In this document: positions 4,945-14,780 of the stretch, in pieces | Layout: the number at the start of each line of letters is the position of its first letter | Position numbering within the stretch: position 1 is the first letter of the stretch | Source: Citrobacter sp. MGH106 | GTDB taxonomy: Bacteria; Pseudomonadota; Gammaproteobacteria; Enterobacterales; Enterobacteriaceae | DNA length: 64,000 bases | Direction: 5' to 3' | NCBI RefSeq assembly: GCF_001037495.1 | Contig: NZ_KQ089822.1 | Location: 2,777,403-2,841,402 of the forward strand | Position numbers and translations under genes: made by a program | The notes under the pieces: generated by a model | What the model was told of the DNA's origin: nothing | What the model saw: only the letters and a program-made list of their open reading frames with translations | Database searches by the model: none

Positions 4945-5853
4945 TCACTCCTCTTTTTCATTCATTCTCATAACATCAGCAACTTTTGTGTTGATCATAT
5001 CATCGTTTTTACTTAAATAGACGTTATAGGCCCTTTCAAATTCATGGTTAAGCACTTTATCGGCAAATGGTTTATCAGTATCTTTGATATTGGAACCACC
5101 TCGGATCGACTCTGATGAATCTGGATGTAGAAGACGAGCCAACATCTCATACGAAATTTTGACGTTTTTTCTCTTTGCCCAGAACAGCAGGTCCAACATA
5201 GGGATAGTCTGGAAGTTAATCAGTTTTTTGATTGTTGCAAGCCCGAACCTTGAAGCTCTTGCTTGAGGTTCAGTGAGATCATGAGTCCTACGCCATTCAG
5301 GAAGCATGCGCCTCATATGCTCTATCACTTCTTCATCTGTGAGCACTCTGAGGTTAAGCTCAAGATAAAGAGGCGTATAAGAATTAAGCTGTTCAATATC
5401 TGTCAGCCGCCACTCCGCTACATTTGCTGATTTAGGCGAAAGAGCACCACTATCGTTAGGTCCTACACGAGTAAGTATCTTTATCCCACTCAACCTATGT
5501 GCATATTTCGCCACATCAGAAACAGTCATATGCCTGATATGCCTTTTAGCATCTGAAAGCGGGTTCTCAACAGCTTGTCTTAATGGGTAATCTTTACCAT
5601 ACACTGGAGCTGGTTTATCAAGCTGGCTTGCGAGCAAAGGCTGCCCAGATAAAATCCTTGCTTCGTTATCCAGATGAATTTGACGATACATCCTGTCGCT
5701 TTCATCAATCTCTATAGCAAAATCGTGCTCAGCTAATTCTAGCCGGGCAATCACTTCCCTCTTCAGGTCGTTGACAGTTATCTCCTGCAAAACATCATAG
5801 TTACTTAGCTTGAACCATGATTTTGCTGCCTTCATGACTTCACTAGTTTTCAT
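4945..5853 (-). CDS. DUF6387-like protein, 302 aa
   Basis: The N-terminus (AAKSWFKLSNYDVL) and the middle block (LPEWRRTHDLTEPQARASRFGLATIKKLINFQTIPMLDLLFWA in outline, then KISYEMLARLLHPDS) resemble DUF6387 proteins, which are common in enterobacterial islands near tRNA genes. The role of that family is unknown to me. No membrane segment or enzyme motif is evident. It stands alone between the AlpA-like operon and the tRNA, the place often held by an integrase, but it has no tyrosine recombinase motif. The family call is from memory of the motif order and is moderate. Confidence 0.6.
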   Translation of the reverse strand: MKTSEVMKAAKSWFKLSNYDVLQEITVNDLKREVIARLELAEHDFAIEIDESDRMYRQIHLDNEARILSGQPLLASQLDKPAPVYGKDYPLRQAVENPLSDAKRHIRHMTVSDVAKYAHRLSGIKILTRVGPNDSGALSPKSANVAEWRLTDIEQLNSYTPLYLELNLRVLTDEEVIEHMRRMLPEWRRTHDLTEPQARASRFGLATIKKLINFQTIPMLDLLFWAKRKNVKISYEMLARLLHPDSSESIRGGSNIKDTDKPFADKVLNHEFERAYNVYLSKNDDMINTKVADVMRMNEKEE

Positions 5854-6054
5854 TTTCAGTTACCAGTTAGCTTTTATAGCTGTTTTAACCGACAGAACAA
5901 TTGGTTGTCCAGCTAACCATCACGATTACAAGTTTGAGGTCTAAAGATGTTGCTTGGTTAATCTGTATAGGAAAAGAAACAGGTAGGGGCCTTTCTCAAG
6001 CAAGAACGGAGTGTTTAAAATATTTATTGCGGGGAAATACCAGATTTTAGATAC

Positions 6055-6081
6055 AAAAAAAGCCCGTTTACACGGGCTTTT
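6055..6081 (-). terminator. Rho-independent terminator of tRNA-Ser
   Basis: GCCCGT and ACGGGC form a G+C stem flanked by A-rich and T-rich arms (6055-6081). Read on the minus strand it ends in a run of T, about 65 bp past the tRNA 3' end, as expected for the serT transcript. Confidence 0.75.
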
Positions 6082-6146
6082 AATGCAATACTTTATGCAG
6101 TACAAAATCAAAACTAACTCTTAAGTTATTGATTCTGTTAAGAAAT

Positions 6147-6234
6147 TGGCGGAAGCGTAGAGATTCGAACTCTAGAACCCTTTCGGGTCGCCGGTTTTCA
6201 AGACCGGTGCCTTCAACCGCTCGGCCACGCTTCC
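6147..6234 (-). tRNA. serT: tRNA-Ser, anticodon TGA
   Basis: The 88-nt minus-strand gene starts GGAAGCGTGGCCGAG and ends with an encoded CCA. The anticodon arm reads CCGGTCTTGAAAACCGG with TGA as anticodon, and it has the long variable arm typical of serine tRNAs. It would read UCA and related serine codons. The acceptor stem GGAAGCG pairs with CGCTTCC. The 3' end faces the A+T-rich island, the usual orientation for an element integrated at a tRNA gene. Gene order (next to yccA and tusE) supports serT. Confidence 0.97.
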
Positions 6235-6377
6235 AATGAGGCGCACTATAAACATCCCGAACGGACCTGTAAAGCACCAAAGTGTTCGTTTGCCTGAAAA
6301 ACAGCCAAAATAATGTTAATTGACTGAAATAACAACAAATTGACCGTTTATTCAGCACGTATCTTGCTCTCTTTGGT

Positions 6378-8006
6378 TTAATGTTTTTTGATGAACATAT
6401 CTTTGGTGTAATAATTTCCACGGTTATCAGGAGCAAATCCCCCAACCCACGGCTTCACCAGATGCGTATGGACATAGTGATAAACAGGTATTGCCGGAAC
6501 ATCTTCGCCCAAAATGTCCTCAGCCTGCTGGTAGTATTTCCCTCGCTCGTCCAGCGAGCCTGCTCTCGCCGCATTGAGCATCGCTTCATCATAGGCAGGA
6601 TTACTGTACTTAGTGGTATTCTCACTATCACCGGTACGGAAAATATTGAGGAAGCTCGAGGCATCGTCATAATCGGCTATCCACGCATAGCGCACGACAT
6701 CAAAATTGCCGGTGTGCATGGTGTCCAGCATGGTTTTCCATTCCTGATTCTGCAGCTTTACCTCGACGCCGAGGTTTTTCTTCCACATCGACGATGCGGC
6801 AATCGCAATACGTTGATGCGTTTCGAAAGTGTTGTAGAGCAAATTTAACGAGAGCGGATGCTCCGGACCGAAACCGGCTGCAGTTAACAGTTTTTTCGCT
6901 TCAGCAATGCGTTTATCGCGCGGCCACGCGGCATACTCCGGTGCGTGCAATTTGACACCGCCAATTTCAGGCTGGCTGATTACCCACGCTTCACGCTGCC
7001 CCTGCGCCATGACCTTTTGGGCAATGATCTCTTTATCCAACGCCATATTCAGCGCCCGGCGCACACGCGGGTCATTAAACGGCGCGCGAGTTGTATTGAA
7101 CTGGTAGTAATAGGTTGAAAGCAGAGGTGAAACGCGCAGCTCATCTCCCATCGTCTTTTTCAACTGCGCGAACTGGTTTACCGGCACGCTAAAGACAATA
7201 TCAATTTCCCCGGCCTTGTAGCGGTTAACGTCAGCTGCTTCTGAGCTGATGGGCAGATAAGTGACTTTATCAATTACCGTATGCTGATCATCCCAGTAGT
7301 GCGTATTACGTACGGCAACAATCCGCTCATTGACCACCCACTGAGAAAGCTTGTATGCACCGCTACTGACAAAATGCTCTGGCCTGGTCCACTTATCACC
7401 AAAGCGGCTAATCAGCACTTTATCCAGTGGCACCAGCGACGGGTGAGCCAACATAGCCAGAAATGCAGCCGTTGGCTGCGTCAGGGTAATCTCCAGGGTG
7501 GTGTCATTGAGTGCTTTCACACCCAGTGTAGCGGGCTCCTTTTTCCCAAGGGCAATGTCGAGCGCATTCGCGACGTGCATATTGCCGAGATAAGAGGCAT
7601 ACGGCGAAGCAGTTTGTGGTGAAACAAGACGCTGCCAGCTCCAGACAACATCCTGTGCGGTAATGGCTGAACCATCTGACCAGGTAATACCTGGACGTAA
7701 ATGAAAGGTCCAGACGGTATTGTCTTTATTCTCCCACGATGACGCCAGGCGCGGCTCAATCTCCCCTTGCAGATTGACAGAAACCAGCCCATCGAACATA
7801 TCACTGATTAAATTAAACTCAACGTTGCTTTCGACTTTATGTGGATCCAGCGATGCAGGCTCGCTGCCGTTATTTCTGACCAGTTCCTGTTGTTCTGCCA
7901 GCGGTGTTCCTGTAGGAACATTTGCTGCCCATGCCACACCGTTTATAGACATCAAACAGACAGCCAACAGCGTAAACGTCAATACCTTCGGTCTATGTTG
8001 AGCCAT
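6378..8006 (-). CDS. Periplasmic oligopeptide-binding protein, OppA/MppA family, 542 aa
   Basis: This is a family 5 solute-binding protein of peptide ABC transporters. A signal peptide covers about residues 1-28 (ending VAWA-AN). Typical motifs follow: EPASLDPHKVESN, YYYQFNTTRAPFNDPRVRRALNMA, and near the end NLGVEVKLQNQEWKTM, nearly identical to MppA/OppA. It likely binds oligopeptides or murein peptides in the periplasm. No permease or ATPase gene is adjacent, so it would have to share the Opp (or another) transporter, as MppA does. ATG 8006 is chosen because TAAGG lies eight bases upstream; a GTG at 8015 is less likely. The gene is not part of the E. coli K-12 order here, so it is an insertion or a retained paralogue. 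Confidence 0.85.
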   Translation of the reverse strand: MAQHRPKVLTFTLLAVCLMSINGVAWAANVPTGTPLAEQQELVRNNGSEPASLDPHKVESNVEFNLISDMFDGLVSVNLQGEIEPRLASSWENKDNTVWTFHLRPGITWSDGSAITAQDVVWSWQRLVSPQTASPYASYLGNMHVANALDIALGKKEPATLGVKALNDTTLEITLTQPTAAFLAMLAHPSLVPLDKVLISRFGDKWTRPEHFVSSGAYKLSQWVVNERIVAVRNTHYWDDQHTVIDKVTYLPISSEAADVNRYKAGEIDIVFSVPVNQFAQLKKTMGDELRVSPLLSTYYYQFNTTRAPFNDPRVRRALNMALDKEIIAQKVMAQGQREAWVISQPEIGGVKLHAPEYAAWPRDKRIAEAKKLLTAAGFGPEHPLSLNLLYNTFETHQRIAIAASSMWKKNLGVEVKLQNQEWKTMLDTMHTGNFDVVRYAWIADYDDASSFLNIFRTGDSENTTKYSNPAYDEAMLNAARAGSLDERGKYYQQAEDILGEDVPAIPVYHYVHTHLVKPWVGGFAPDNRGNYYTKDMFIKKH

Positions 8007-8276
8007 TCCCTTCACCTTATTGTTCTGTTATATGATGACACCGCTGTAACTCTTAAAGGATTCAGGTGATAACGCAATATTTTTCAGCCACCTATAAGAT
8101 GTCGATCTGACATTTGCAGACAATAAGTGATAACATCTAATTCAGGAGCTTTTGCTGAAATAAAATGCTTAAGCCTGGCGGGTTAAAATGCGTAAAGATG
8201 GGTAAAACCGCTGTGTCATTTCCAGCGATTTAATTATCCTCCTTCATTAATTACATCTGTCATAAGAGAGTGACTC

Positions 8277-8936
8277 ATGGATCGTATTATTAGTTCTTCG
8301 CGCGACCGTACATCGCTACTCAGCACGCATAAAGTGCTGCGCAATACCTATTTCCTGTTGAGCCTGACGCTGGCATTTTCAGCGATCACGGCGACCGCCA
8401 GTACGGTACTGATGCTGCCATCTCCAGGTCTTATCCTGACGCTGGTAGGTATGTACGGACTGATGTTCCTGACGTATAAAACGGCAGATAAACCGGTTGG
8501 CATTCTGTCAGCTTTCGCTTTCACCGGTTTCCTCGGCTACATTTTGGGGCCAATTCTGAACACCTACCTGTCGGCAGGCATGGGTGATGTTATCGCTATG
8601 GCCCTGGGCGGTACTGCACTGGTCTTCTTCAGTTGCTCTGCGTATGTGCTGACCACCCGTAAAGACATGTCCTTCCTCGGCGGTATGCTGATGGCTGGTA
8701 TTGTGGTGGTGCTGATCGGTATGGTTGCGAATATTTTCCTGCAACTGCCAGCTCTGCATCTGGCCATCAGTGCGGTGTTTATTCTGATTTCCTCAGGTGC
8801 AATCCTGTTCGAAACCAGCAACATCATCCGTGGTGGTGAAACCAACTACATCCGTGCGACAGTCAGCCTGTATGTATCGCTGTACAACATCTTCGTCAGC
8901 CTGCTGAGCATTCTGGGCTTCGCCAGCCGCGACTAA
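8277..8936 (+). CDS. yccA: Inner-membrane FtsH modulator YccA, 219 aa
   Basis: YccA is a BAX-inhibitor-1 (TMBIM) family inner-membrane protein. In E. coli it is a substrate of the FtsH protease and also slows FtsH, and it protects the SecY translocon when secretion jams. The sequence shows seven hydrophobic helices after a polar start ([15 protein letters not shown]) and ends in the conserved [18 protein letters not shown] segment. Length equals the E. coli protein. It stands as a single gene followed by a clear terminator. Confidence 0.96.
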   Translation: MDRIISSSRDRTSLLSTHKVLRNTYFLLSLTLAFSAITATASTVLMLPSPGLILTLVGMYGLMFLTYKTADKPVGILSAFAFTGFLGYILGPILNTYLSAGMGDVIAMALGGTALVFFSCSAYVLTTRKDMSFLGGMLMAGIVVVLIGMVANIFLQLPALHLAISAVFILISSGAILFETSNIIRGGETNYIRATVSLYVSLYNIFVSLLSILGFASRD

Positions 8937-8957
8937 AACGTCAAAACGTATTACCCG

Positions 8958-8985
8958 GCCCCGCTTATGCGGGGCTTTCTTTTTT
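8958..8985 (+). terminator. Terminator after yccA
   Basis: GCCCCGC (8958-8964) and GCGGGGC (8969-8975) form a perfect 7-bp stem with a TTAT loop, followed by TTTCTTTTTT. This is a textbook intrinsic terminator. Confidence 0.9.
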
Positions 8986-9024
8986 GGTAAACTGCCGCCA
9001 GTCTGACTAACGTAGTGAAGAAAT

Positions 9025-9354
9025 ATGTTGATCTTTGAAGGTAAAGAAATCAGTACCGATAGCGAAGGCTATTTAAAAGACACTACAGAATGGAGCGAAC
9101 CGCTGGCAGTTGTCATTGCTGAGAATGAAGGCATCACCCTTTCGGCTGAACACTGGGAAGTGGTGCGTTTTGTGCGCGATTTCTATCTGGAGTTTAATAC
9201 TTCTCCGGCAATCCGCATGCTGGTAAAAGCGATGGCTAATAAGTTTGGCGAAGAGAAAGGCAACAGTCGTTATCTCTATCGCCTGTTTCCCAAAGGTCCG
9301 GCAAAACAGGCGACAAAAATCGCAGGCCTGCCAAAACCGGTAAAATGTATTTAA
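9025..9354 (+). CDS. tusE: Sulfur relay protein TusE, 109 aa
   Basis: TusE belongs to the DsrC family. It accepts persulfide sulfur from TusD in the TusBCD complex and passes it to MnmA for 2-thiolation of U34 in Lys, Glu and Gln tRNAs. The penultimate Cys108 in the ending KPVKCI is the family's active cysteine, and the [10 protein letters not shown] and [14 protein letters not shown] blocks are typical. Length matches E. coli. Its stop codon overlaps the convergent acyP stop by a few bases. Confidence 0.97.
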   Translation: MLIFEGKEISTDSEGYLKDTTEWSEPLAVVIAENEGITLSAEHWEVVRFVRDFYLEFNTSPAIRMLVKAMANKFGEEKGNSRYLYRLFPKGPAKQATKIAGLPKPVKCI

Positions 9355-9632
9355 TAACGAATACTAAATCCCTTTAGTTCGTCGCCAGGGCGATGCGGTT
9401 CACTGAGAACCCGGTCTACCCTGGCACTGCGTGGCCCACCGGCTTTTAACCACTTCATCAGTTGTTCCACCTGCTGGCTTTCACCACAGGCGACAATCTC
9501 TACGCTGCCATCATCCATATTCTTCGCATACCCGGTTAATCCGAGTCGCTGCGCTTCATGCTGCGTCGTATAGCGAAATCCCACTCCCTGTACCCGACCG
9601 TGTACCCAGGCAATGATGCAGACTTTCGACAT
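9351..9632 (-). CDS. acyP: Acylphosphatase, 93 aa
   Basis: The enzyme hydrolyses carboxyl-phosphate bonds of acyl phosphates in the cytosol. The signature GRVQGVGFR lies at residues 12-20 with the phosphate-binding Arg20, and catalytic Asn38 follows in YAKNMDDG. Cys5 and Cys49 are at the positions that form a disulfide in the E. coli enzyme. I start at ATG 9632 because the product then has family length; longer readings add an unrelated N-terminus. It was formerly called yccX. It runs towards tusE, with a 4-bp overlap of ends. Confidence 0.95.
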   Translation of the reverse strand: MSKVCIIAWVHGRVQGVGFRYTTQHEAQRLGLTGYAKNMDDGSVEIVACGESQQVEQLMKWLKAGGPRSARVDRVLSEPHRPGDELKGFSIRY

Positions 9633-9690
9633 GGAGGTTCTCCCTCTTATTGTAAATGGGCATACTTTCACACTGTAAATGTGAATACCA

Positions 9691-10479
9691 TTAACGTACC
9701 TGCTTCGGCAGACACCCGTAATGCTGGCGGAATCTTGCCGTAAATCTCGAACCAGACATATAGCCACAGCGTATTGCAATCTCACCAATCGGTAATTTCG
9801 CCGACTGCAACTGAGAAAGAGCGTATGACATACGTACTTCCTCGACAATTTGTCTATAGCTCTGTGATTCCTGCTGTAGCCTTCGACGTAATGTAGAGGT
9901 GCCCATCGCTAAACGACCGGCAATTTCATCTGCTGTCCATAGCTTAGCAGGCGACAACATAATGAGTTGCCTCACCTGTTCCGCCAGCTTAAAACTGCGC
10001 TCAATCAGAAGTGGTCCGGCAGCTCCTTCATGTAAGAGAGCCAGAAGTAATCCCATCGCCTGATGTTCCTGTAGTTTTACCGGCAGGCCCTGACGCACAG
10101 CATCCAGCAAACTCGCCCACATAAACGCCAGGCTATGGCTCATTGGTGTACATAACGATCTTAGCTTCGCGGGGGGATAATCCTGCACATACGAACTTTT
10201 AAATCGCGTAATGATCTCAGGCGAGAGTAGCAACAAATCTGAACGAAAAGCCCCCTGTGCGGGTTGATTGATAATCTCAAGACAGGAATCTGCAGGGATA
10301 ATAAGCAATTCGCCTGTGCCGGCAACCAGACGGTTATCATCCTGGATGATGACTTTACTACCGTGAGTGATGTGACATATCGCCGCAGAAAAAAGCTTAA
10401 CACGATGCAAGCGGTGCAGTTGGCTGGAGTTTACCTCTGCCGCGGTAAGCACATTATGTTTGAAATATACGTCCTGCAC
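9691..10479 (-). CDS. AraC-family transcriptional regulator, 262 aa
   Basis: The C-terminal third carries two AraC helix-turn-helix units: [20 protein letters not shown] (about 181-200) and the family signature [25 protein letters not shown] (231-255, given in outline). The N-terminal 150 residues form a variable cupin-like sensing domain and recall regulators of the GadX/AppY group. It follows the YbcL-like gene after 15 bp on the same strand, so the pair is probably one transcript. Neither gene is present at this site in E. coli K-12. The regulator likely controls its own operon, which is inference. Confidence 0.85.
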   Translation of the reverse strand: MQDVYFKHNVLTAAEVNSSQLHRLHRVKLFSAAICHITHGSKVIIQDDNRLVAGTGELLIIPADSCLEIINQPAQGAFRSDLLLLSPEIITRFKSSYVQDYPPAKLRSLCTPMSHSLAFMWASLLDAVRQGLPVKLQEHQAMGLLLALLHEGAAGPLLIERSFKLAEQVRQLIMLSPAKLWTADEIAGRLAMGTSTLRRRLQQESQSYRQIVEEVRMSYALSQLQSAKLPIGEIAIRCGYMSGSRFTARFRQHYGCLPKQVR

Positions 10480-10494
10480 CGTGTGTCCCTCAGT

Positions 10495-11043
10495 TTATCT
10501 TCCGTATGTGGCCGTTAATTCAGCTTTAGCGATGACATGGCTGTTAAGCATAAAACCCACCAGCGCACCGCTCGCATTACTATCGATGGGCAACATTTCC
10601 GTATTCAGCGCCCACACGGTGAACTGGTAACGATGAGGTTTATCGCCTGCAGGTGGGTAGGCACCGCCAAATCCAGAATAACCGAAATCATTCCTCCCCT
10701 GAATAGCCCCTGCGGGTAACTTATCTTTTCCAACGCCAGATGGAAGAGTCTGAACGTGTGCTGGAATATTCACCACCGTCCAGTGCCACCAACCACTTCC
10801 TGTTGGGGCATCTGGATCAAATAACGTAATGGCATAACTTTTGGTCCCGGCTGGCGGGTTTTGCCAGCTCAGTTGTGGCGAGATATTCTCACCATTACAG
10901 CCAAAACCATTAAAAATCTGTTTCTGTGTTAATTGAAGGTTATCTGTAATATCCGTACTGCTAATACGGAACGCTGATGCCGCAGTTACATTAAAACTTA
11001 TCGCCGTTATCGTCATGGCTAGCAGAGAAGAGACTGTTTTCAT
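10495..11043 (-). CDS. Periplasmic YbhB/YbcL-family (PEBP-like) protein, 182 aa
   Basis: The protein belongs to the bacterial phosphatidylethanolamine-binding / Raf-kinase-inhibitor-like group and is close to YbcL. A signal peptide covers residues 1-24 (ending VTAASA). Family motifs are FDPDAPTGSGWWHW and the pair GRNDFGYSGFGGAYPP and DKPHRYQFTVWAL. YbcL of uropathogenic E. coli is released and dampens neutrophil migration; whether this protein does so is not shown by sequence. It heads a two-gene unit with the AraC regulator, inserted between acyP and rlmI. Confidence 0.88.
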   Translation of the reverse strand: MKTVSSLLAMTITAISFNVTAASAFRISSTDITDNLQLTQKQIFNGFGCNGENISPQLSWQNPPAGTKSYAITLFDPDAPTGSGWWHWTVVNIPAHVQTLPSGVGKDKLPAGAIQGRNDFGYSGFGGAYPPAGDKPHRYQFTVWALNTEMLPIDSNASGALVGFMLNSHVIAKAELTATYGR

Positions 11044-11255
11044 TGTGTTTCCTTAACCATATGAAGAAATATCAATGTAATGGTTATGCTTTAAGGAAAC
11101 TGTGCTGCTGTGATTCCATTTTGTGCTGAAATGCTCGCAACCATACTCTGATGATTGCCCCCTTCATCTGTGCTACCCTACGCGCCATTTTGTTTTAACG
11201 GTATCAGGTTGGTTCTCATCCAGCCCGCATCGCTGTTTGTGAGAGGTTGCTCCGC

Positions 11256-12467
11256 ATGACTGAATCTAAATTTCCGCAATATCCCCGCATGGTGTTAGCT
11301 AAAGGGCGCGAAAAATCATTACTTCGCCGCCATCCATGGGTATTCTCCGGTGCCGTCGCACGTATTGAAGGCAAAGCCAACCTTGGTGAGACCATCGATA
11401 TTGTTGACCATCAGGGTAAATGGTTAGCACGCGGTGCATATTCTCCTGCATCACAGATCCGTGCGCGTGTCTGGACATTCGACAAATCTGAATCCATTGA
11501 TACTGATTTCTTTGTCCGTCGTCTGCAACAAGCGCAGAAGTGGCGCGACTGGCTGGCGAAGAAAGACGGGCTGGACAGCTACCGTCTGATTGCCGGTGAA
11601 TCTGATGGGCTGCCCGGTGTCACCATTGATCGCTTCGCTAACTTCCTGGTTCTGCAACTGCTCAGCGCAGGGGCCGAATATCAACGTGCCGCACTGATTA
11701 GCGCCCTGCAGATAGTTTTCCCTGAATGCGCCATTTATGACCGTAGCGACGTTGCCGTACGTAAGAAAGAAGGTATGGAGCTTACGCAGGGACCTGTTAC
11801 CGGCGAACTGCCCCCTGCTCTGCTGCCAATCGAAGAACACGGTATGAAGCTGCTGGTTGATATTCAGCGCGGTCACAAAACAGGTTATTACCTGGATCAA
11901 CGTGACAGCCGTCTGGCGACGCGTCGCTACGTCGAAAATCAGCGCGTTCTGAACTGTTTCTCTTATACCGGCGGTTTTGCCGTGTCGGCATTAATGGGGG
12001 GATGCAGCCAGGTCGTGAGCGTTGACACCTCCCAGGAAGCGCTCGACATCGCCAGACAAAACGTTGAACTGAATAAACTGGATCTGACTAAAGCCGAGTT
12101 TGTGCGTGATGATGTGTTCAAACTACTGCGAGCCTATCGCGATCGCGGAGAGAAATTTGATGTCATCGTGATGGATCCGCCGAAGTTTGTCGAAAACAAA
12201 AACCAGCTGATGGGCGCCTGTCGTGGCTATAAGGACATCAATATACTGGCTATTCAGCTTCTGAATCCTGGCGGTGTGCTGCTGACATTCTCCTGCTCCG
12301 GCCTGATGACCACCGATTTATTTCAGAAAATCATCGCTGATGCCGCAATAGATGCTGGTCGTGATATACAATTTATAGAGCAGTTCCGTCAGGCCGCCGA
12401 TCATCCGGTGATCGCTACCTACCCGGAAGGGCTGTATCTGAAAGGGTTTGCCTGTCGCATCATGTAA
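11256..12467 (+). CDS. rlmI: 23S rRNA m5C1962 methyltransferase RlmI, 403 aa
   Basis: RlmI uses S-adenosylmethionine to methylate C5 of C1962 in 23S rRNA. An N-terminal PUA domain (about 10-90, beginning [22 protein letters not shown] in outline) binds RNA. The Rossmann methyltransferase core follows, with [14 protein letters not shown], the DPPKF motif (307-311) and the SCS motif (346-348). GAGAGG precedes ATG 11256 by nine bases. It is seven residues longer at the N-terminus than the usual 396. The gene faces away from the inserted YbcL pair. Confidence 0.95.
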   Translation: MTESKFPQYPRMVLAKGREKSLLRRHPWVFSGAVARIEGKANLGETIDIVDHQGKWLARGAYSPASQIRARVWTFDKSESIDTDFFVRRLQQAQKWRDWLAKKDGLDSYRLIAGESDGLPGVTIDRFANFLVLQLLSAGAEYQRAALISALQIVFPECAIYDRSDVAVRKKEGMELTQGPVTGELPPALLPIEEHGMKLLVDIQRGHKTGYYLDQRDSRLATRRYVENQRVLNCFSYTGGFAVSALMGGCSQVVSVDTSQEALDIARQNVELNKLDLTKAEFVRDDVFKLLRAYRDRGEKFDVIVMDPPKFVENKNQLMGACRGYKDINILAIQLLNPGGVLLTFSCSGLMTTDLFQKIIADAAIDAGRDIQFIEQFRQAADHPVIATYPEGLYLKGFACRIM

Positions 12468-12494
12468 CTTGAAAAGTGGAATATTACCCTTACA
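12468..12494 (+). promoter_or_regulatory. Candidate sigma-32 promoter of hspQ
   Basis: CTTGAAA (12468-12474) matches the heat-shock -35 element, and a CCCTTA-type -10 region follows after about 12 bp. hspQ is a known heat-shock gene, so the site is in the expected place, although the -10 match is only partial. Confidence 0.5.
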
Positions 12495-12497
12495 TAA

Positions 12498-12842
<345 letters not shown>

Positions 12843-12853
12843 TTTTAGCACTT

Positions 12854-12919
12854 GCCCGATGACGCTTCGTTTATCGGGCTTACGCGTCTTATCCGGCCAC
12901 GAACCGCAGGCCGGATAAG
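12854..12919. repeat. REP/BIME-type element
   Basis: Two adjacent hairpins occur: GCCCGAT/ATCGGGC (12854-12879) and the perfect CTTATCCGGCC/GGCCGGATAAG (12888-12919). The GCCGGATAAG core and the position between convergent genes hspQ and yccU are typical of enterobacterial repetitive extragenic palindromes. Confidence 0.8.
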
Positions 12920-12947
12920 TAACGCGCCATTCGGCAATAACACAGGC

Positions 12948-13361
12948 TTACTTCGCCAGCCCGAGTCGAGGGATCTCAATTGCCGGACAACGATCCATCA
13001 CCACCGCCATACCGGCATCACGTGCCAGCACAGCCGCCTGTTCATTGATCACCCCTAGCTGCATCCATAAAGTTTTCGCCCCAATGGCAATTGCCTCCTG
13101 CGCAACGCCCCAGGCTGCTTCTGAATTACGGAAGACATCCACCATATCCACTTTCTCAGGTACATCTGCAAGGGTCGCATAGCCCTGCTGTCCCAGCAGC
13201 GTTTTCCCGGCAACCTTGGGTGAAACGGGGATAACGTGATAGCCCTGATCGAGCAAATATTTCATCACCCGGTAGCTAGGGCGCTCGGGTTTATCACTCG
13301 CGCCCACCAGCGCAATCGTACGGGTGGATGTCAAAATGCCAGCAATATCGGTCTCTTTCAT
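12948..13361 (-). CDS. yccU: CoA-binding domain protein YccU, 137 aa
   Basis: This small protein consists of one Rossmann-type CoA-binding domain like that of succinyl-CoA synthetase alpha subunits. The start shows [17 protein letters not shown], the nucleotide-binding loop, and the end keeps [14 protein letters not shown]. The exact metabolic role in E. coli is not established. The start at 13361 gives the family length of 137. It is convergent with hspQ across a REP element. Confidence 0.93.
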   Translation of the reverse strand: MKETDIAGILTSTRTIALVGASDKPERPSYRVMKYLLDQGYHVIPVSPKVAGKTLLGQQGYATLADVPEKVDMVDVFRNSEAAWGVAQEAIAIGAKTLWMQLGVINEQAAVLARDAGMAVVMDRCPAIEIPRLGLAK

Positions 13362-13533
13362 TATCTTCCTCCAGGCTGTTTTGCAAAGTGTACGACAAAC
13401 CTGACGTTGCAACCATTCATCCCATACTGGCGCATGAGAGCTAAACTGACAAATATGTCTATATGTTAGTAAACATGATTACCGAAAAATTTTGATACAT
13501 CTTACTCAGGCATTTTCTGGACAGGAGAAACCT

Positions 13534-14196
13534 ATGAGAGCCGGCATTGTGACAGTCTTGATTGCCCTGTGTTTGCCGGTAACCGTTTTGGCCACCTCAC
13601 TACGTTTGTCTAATGATATTGATCTACTGGTACTGGACGGAAAAAAGGTCTCAAGCTCATTACTGCGTGGTGCCGACAGTATTGAGCTTGAGAATGGCCC
13701 CCATCAGCTTGTTTTTCGCGTAGAGAAAACTATCCGCCTGTCCAGCCATGAAGAACGCCTCTATATTTCCCCACCACTGGTCATCAGCTTTAATACTCAA
13801 ATGGTCAGTCAGGTTAATTTTCATCTTCCGCGCCTGAGCAACGAGCGTGACGCAACACATTTTGATAGCGCCCCGCGCGTCGAATTGCTTGACGGGGACT
13901 CCATGCCCATTCCAGTGAAACTGGATATTATGGCGATCACTTCAAAGGCAAAAATCGTGGATTATGAAATTGAGACTGAGCGCTATAACAAAGCCGCCAG
14001 GCATGCCTCGTTACCGCAATTTGCCCCCATGATGGCAGATGACAGCTCATTGCTCTCCGGAGTTTCTGAACTGGACCGGGTTCCGCCTCAGTCGCAGACA
14101 CTCACCGAGCAGCGTTTAAAATATTGGTTTCAGCAAGCCGACTCACAAACGCGGAGTAACTTTTTGCAATGGGCGCAAAAACAGCCACCTTCATGA
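13534..14196 (+). CDS. yccT: Periplasmic curli inhibitor YccT (CsgI), 220 aa
   Basis: YccT is a DUF2057 periplasmic protein; in E. coli it was renamed CsgI because it prevents CsgA polymerisation into curli. Residues 1-20 form a signal peptide ([20 protein letters not shown]), followed by a beta-rich domain with [22 protein letters not shown] lies a few bases before ATG 13534. The length matches E. coli. It is followed by mgsA on the same strand after 93 bp. Confidence 0.93.
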   Translation: MRAGIVTVLIALCLPVTVLATSLRLSNDIDLLVLDGKKVSSSLLRGADSIELENGPHQLVFRVEKTIRLSSHEERLYISPPLVISFNTQMVSQVNFHLPRLSNERDATHFDSAPRVELLDGDSMPIPVKLDIMAITSKAKIVDYEIETERYNKAARHASLPQFAPMMADDSSLLSGVSELDRVPPQSQTLTEQRLKYWFQQADSQTRSNFLQWAQKQPPS

Positions 14197-14289
14197 CATT
14201 TATGTTTATATACGCATTTTTTTTGTCTTTCTCTTGCAGCGTCAAGTGCTTCCAGTACTCTGTAACGAGGTTAACTTGGGAGCTGTACT

Positions 14290-14748
14290 ATGGAATTGAC
14301 GACTCGCACTTTGCCAGCGCGCAAGCATATTGCGCTGGTTGCACATGATCACTGTAAACAGATGTTGATGAGCTGGGTAGAACGCCACCAACCGTTGCTG
14401 GAAAAACACGTTCTCTACGCGACAGGAACGACAGGAAACTTAATTCAACGCGCTACTGGTATGGATGTAAATGCTATGCTGAGCGGCCCAATGGGCGGCG
14501 ACCAGCAGGTGGGCGCGCTGATCTCTGAAGGGAAAATCGATGTGCTGATCTTCTTCTGGGATCCGCTCAATGCCGTCCCTCACGATCCTGATGTAAAAGC
14601 CCTATTGCGCCTGGCCACGGTCTGGAACATTCCGGTCGCGACCAACGTTTCTACCGCCGATTTTATCATCCAGTCGCCAAACTTCAGCGATGCGACAGAA
14701 ATCCTGATCCCGGATTACGCCCGTTACCTGGCAGAGCGCCTCAAATAA
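14290..14748 (+). CDS. mgsA: Methylglyoxal synthase, 152 aa
   Basis: MgsA converts dihydroxyacetone phosphate to methylglyoxal and phosphate, a bypass of lower glycolysis that relieves sugar-phosphate stress. Catalytic residues are visible: His19 in ALVAHDHC, Asp71 in GPMGGDQQ, and His98 and Asp101 in VPHDPD. The enzyme is a cytosolic hexamer inhibited by phosphate. The length is the same as in E. coli. A ribosome site (GGGAG) is present near the ATG. Confidence 0.97.
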   Translation: MELTTRTLPARKHIALVAHDHCKQMLMSWVERHQPLLEKHVLYATGTTGNLIQRATGMDVNAMLSGPMGGDQQVGALISEGKIDVLIFFWDPLNAVPHDPDVKALLRLATVWNIPVATNVSTADFIIQSPNFSDATEILIPDYARYLAERLK

Positions 14749-14780
14749 TCGTCAGGCAGGCGGTACATGCCGCCTGCTTA

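Noticed and set aside
4945..5853. Integrase of the island
   Set aside because: The protein sits where an integrase is often found but lacks the tyrosine recombinase R-H-R-Y pattern and serine recombinase motifs.
6080..6445. Minus-strand 121-codon ORF across the tRNA
   Set aside because: It runs through the tRNA-Ser gene and has no coding features.
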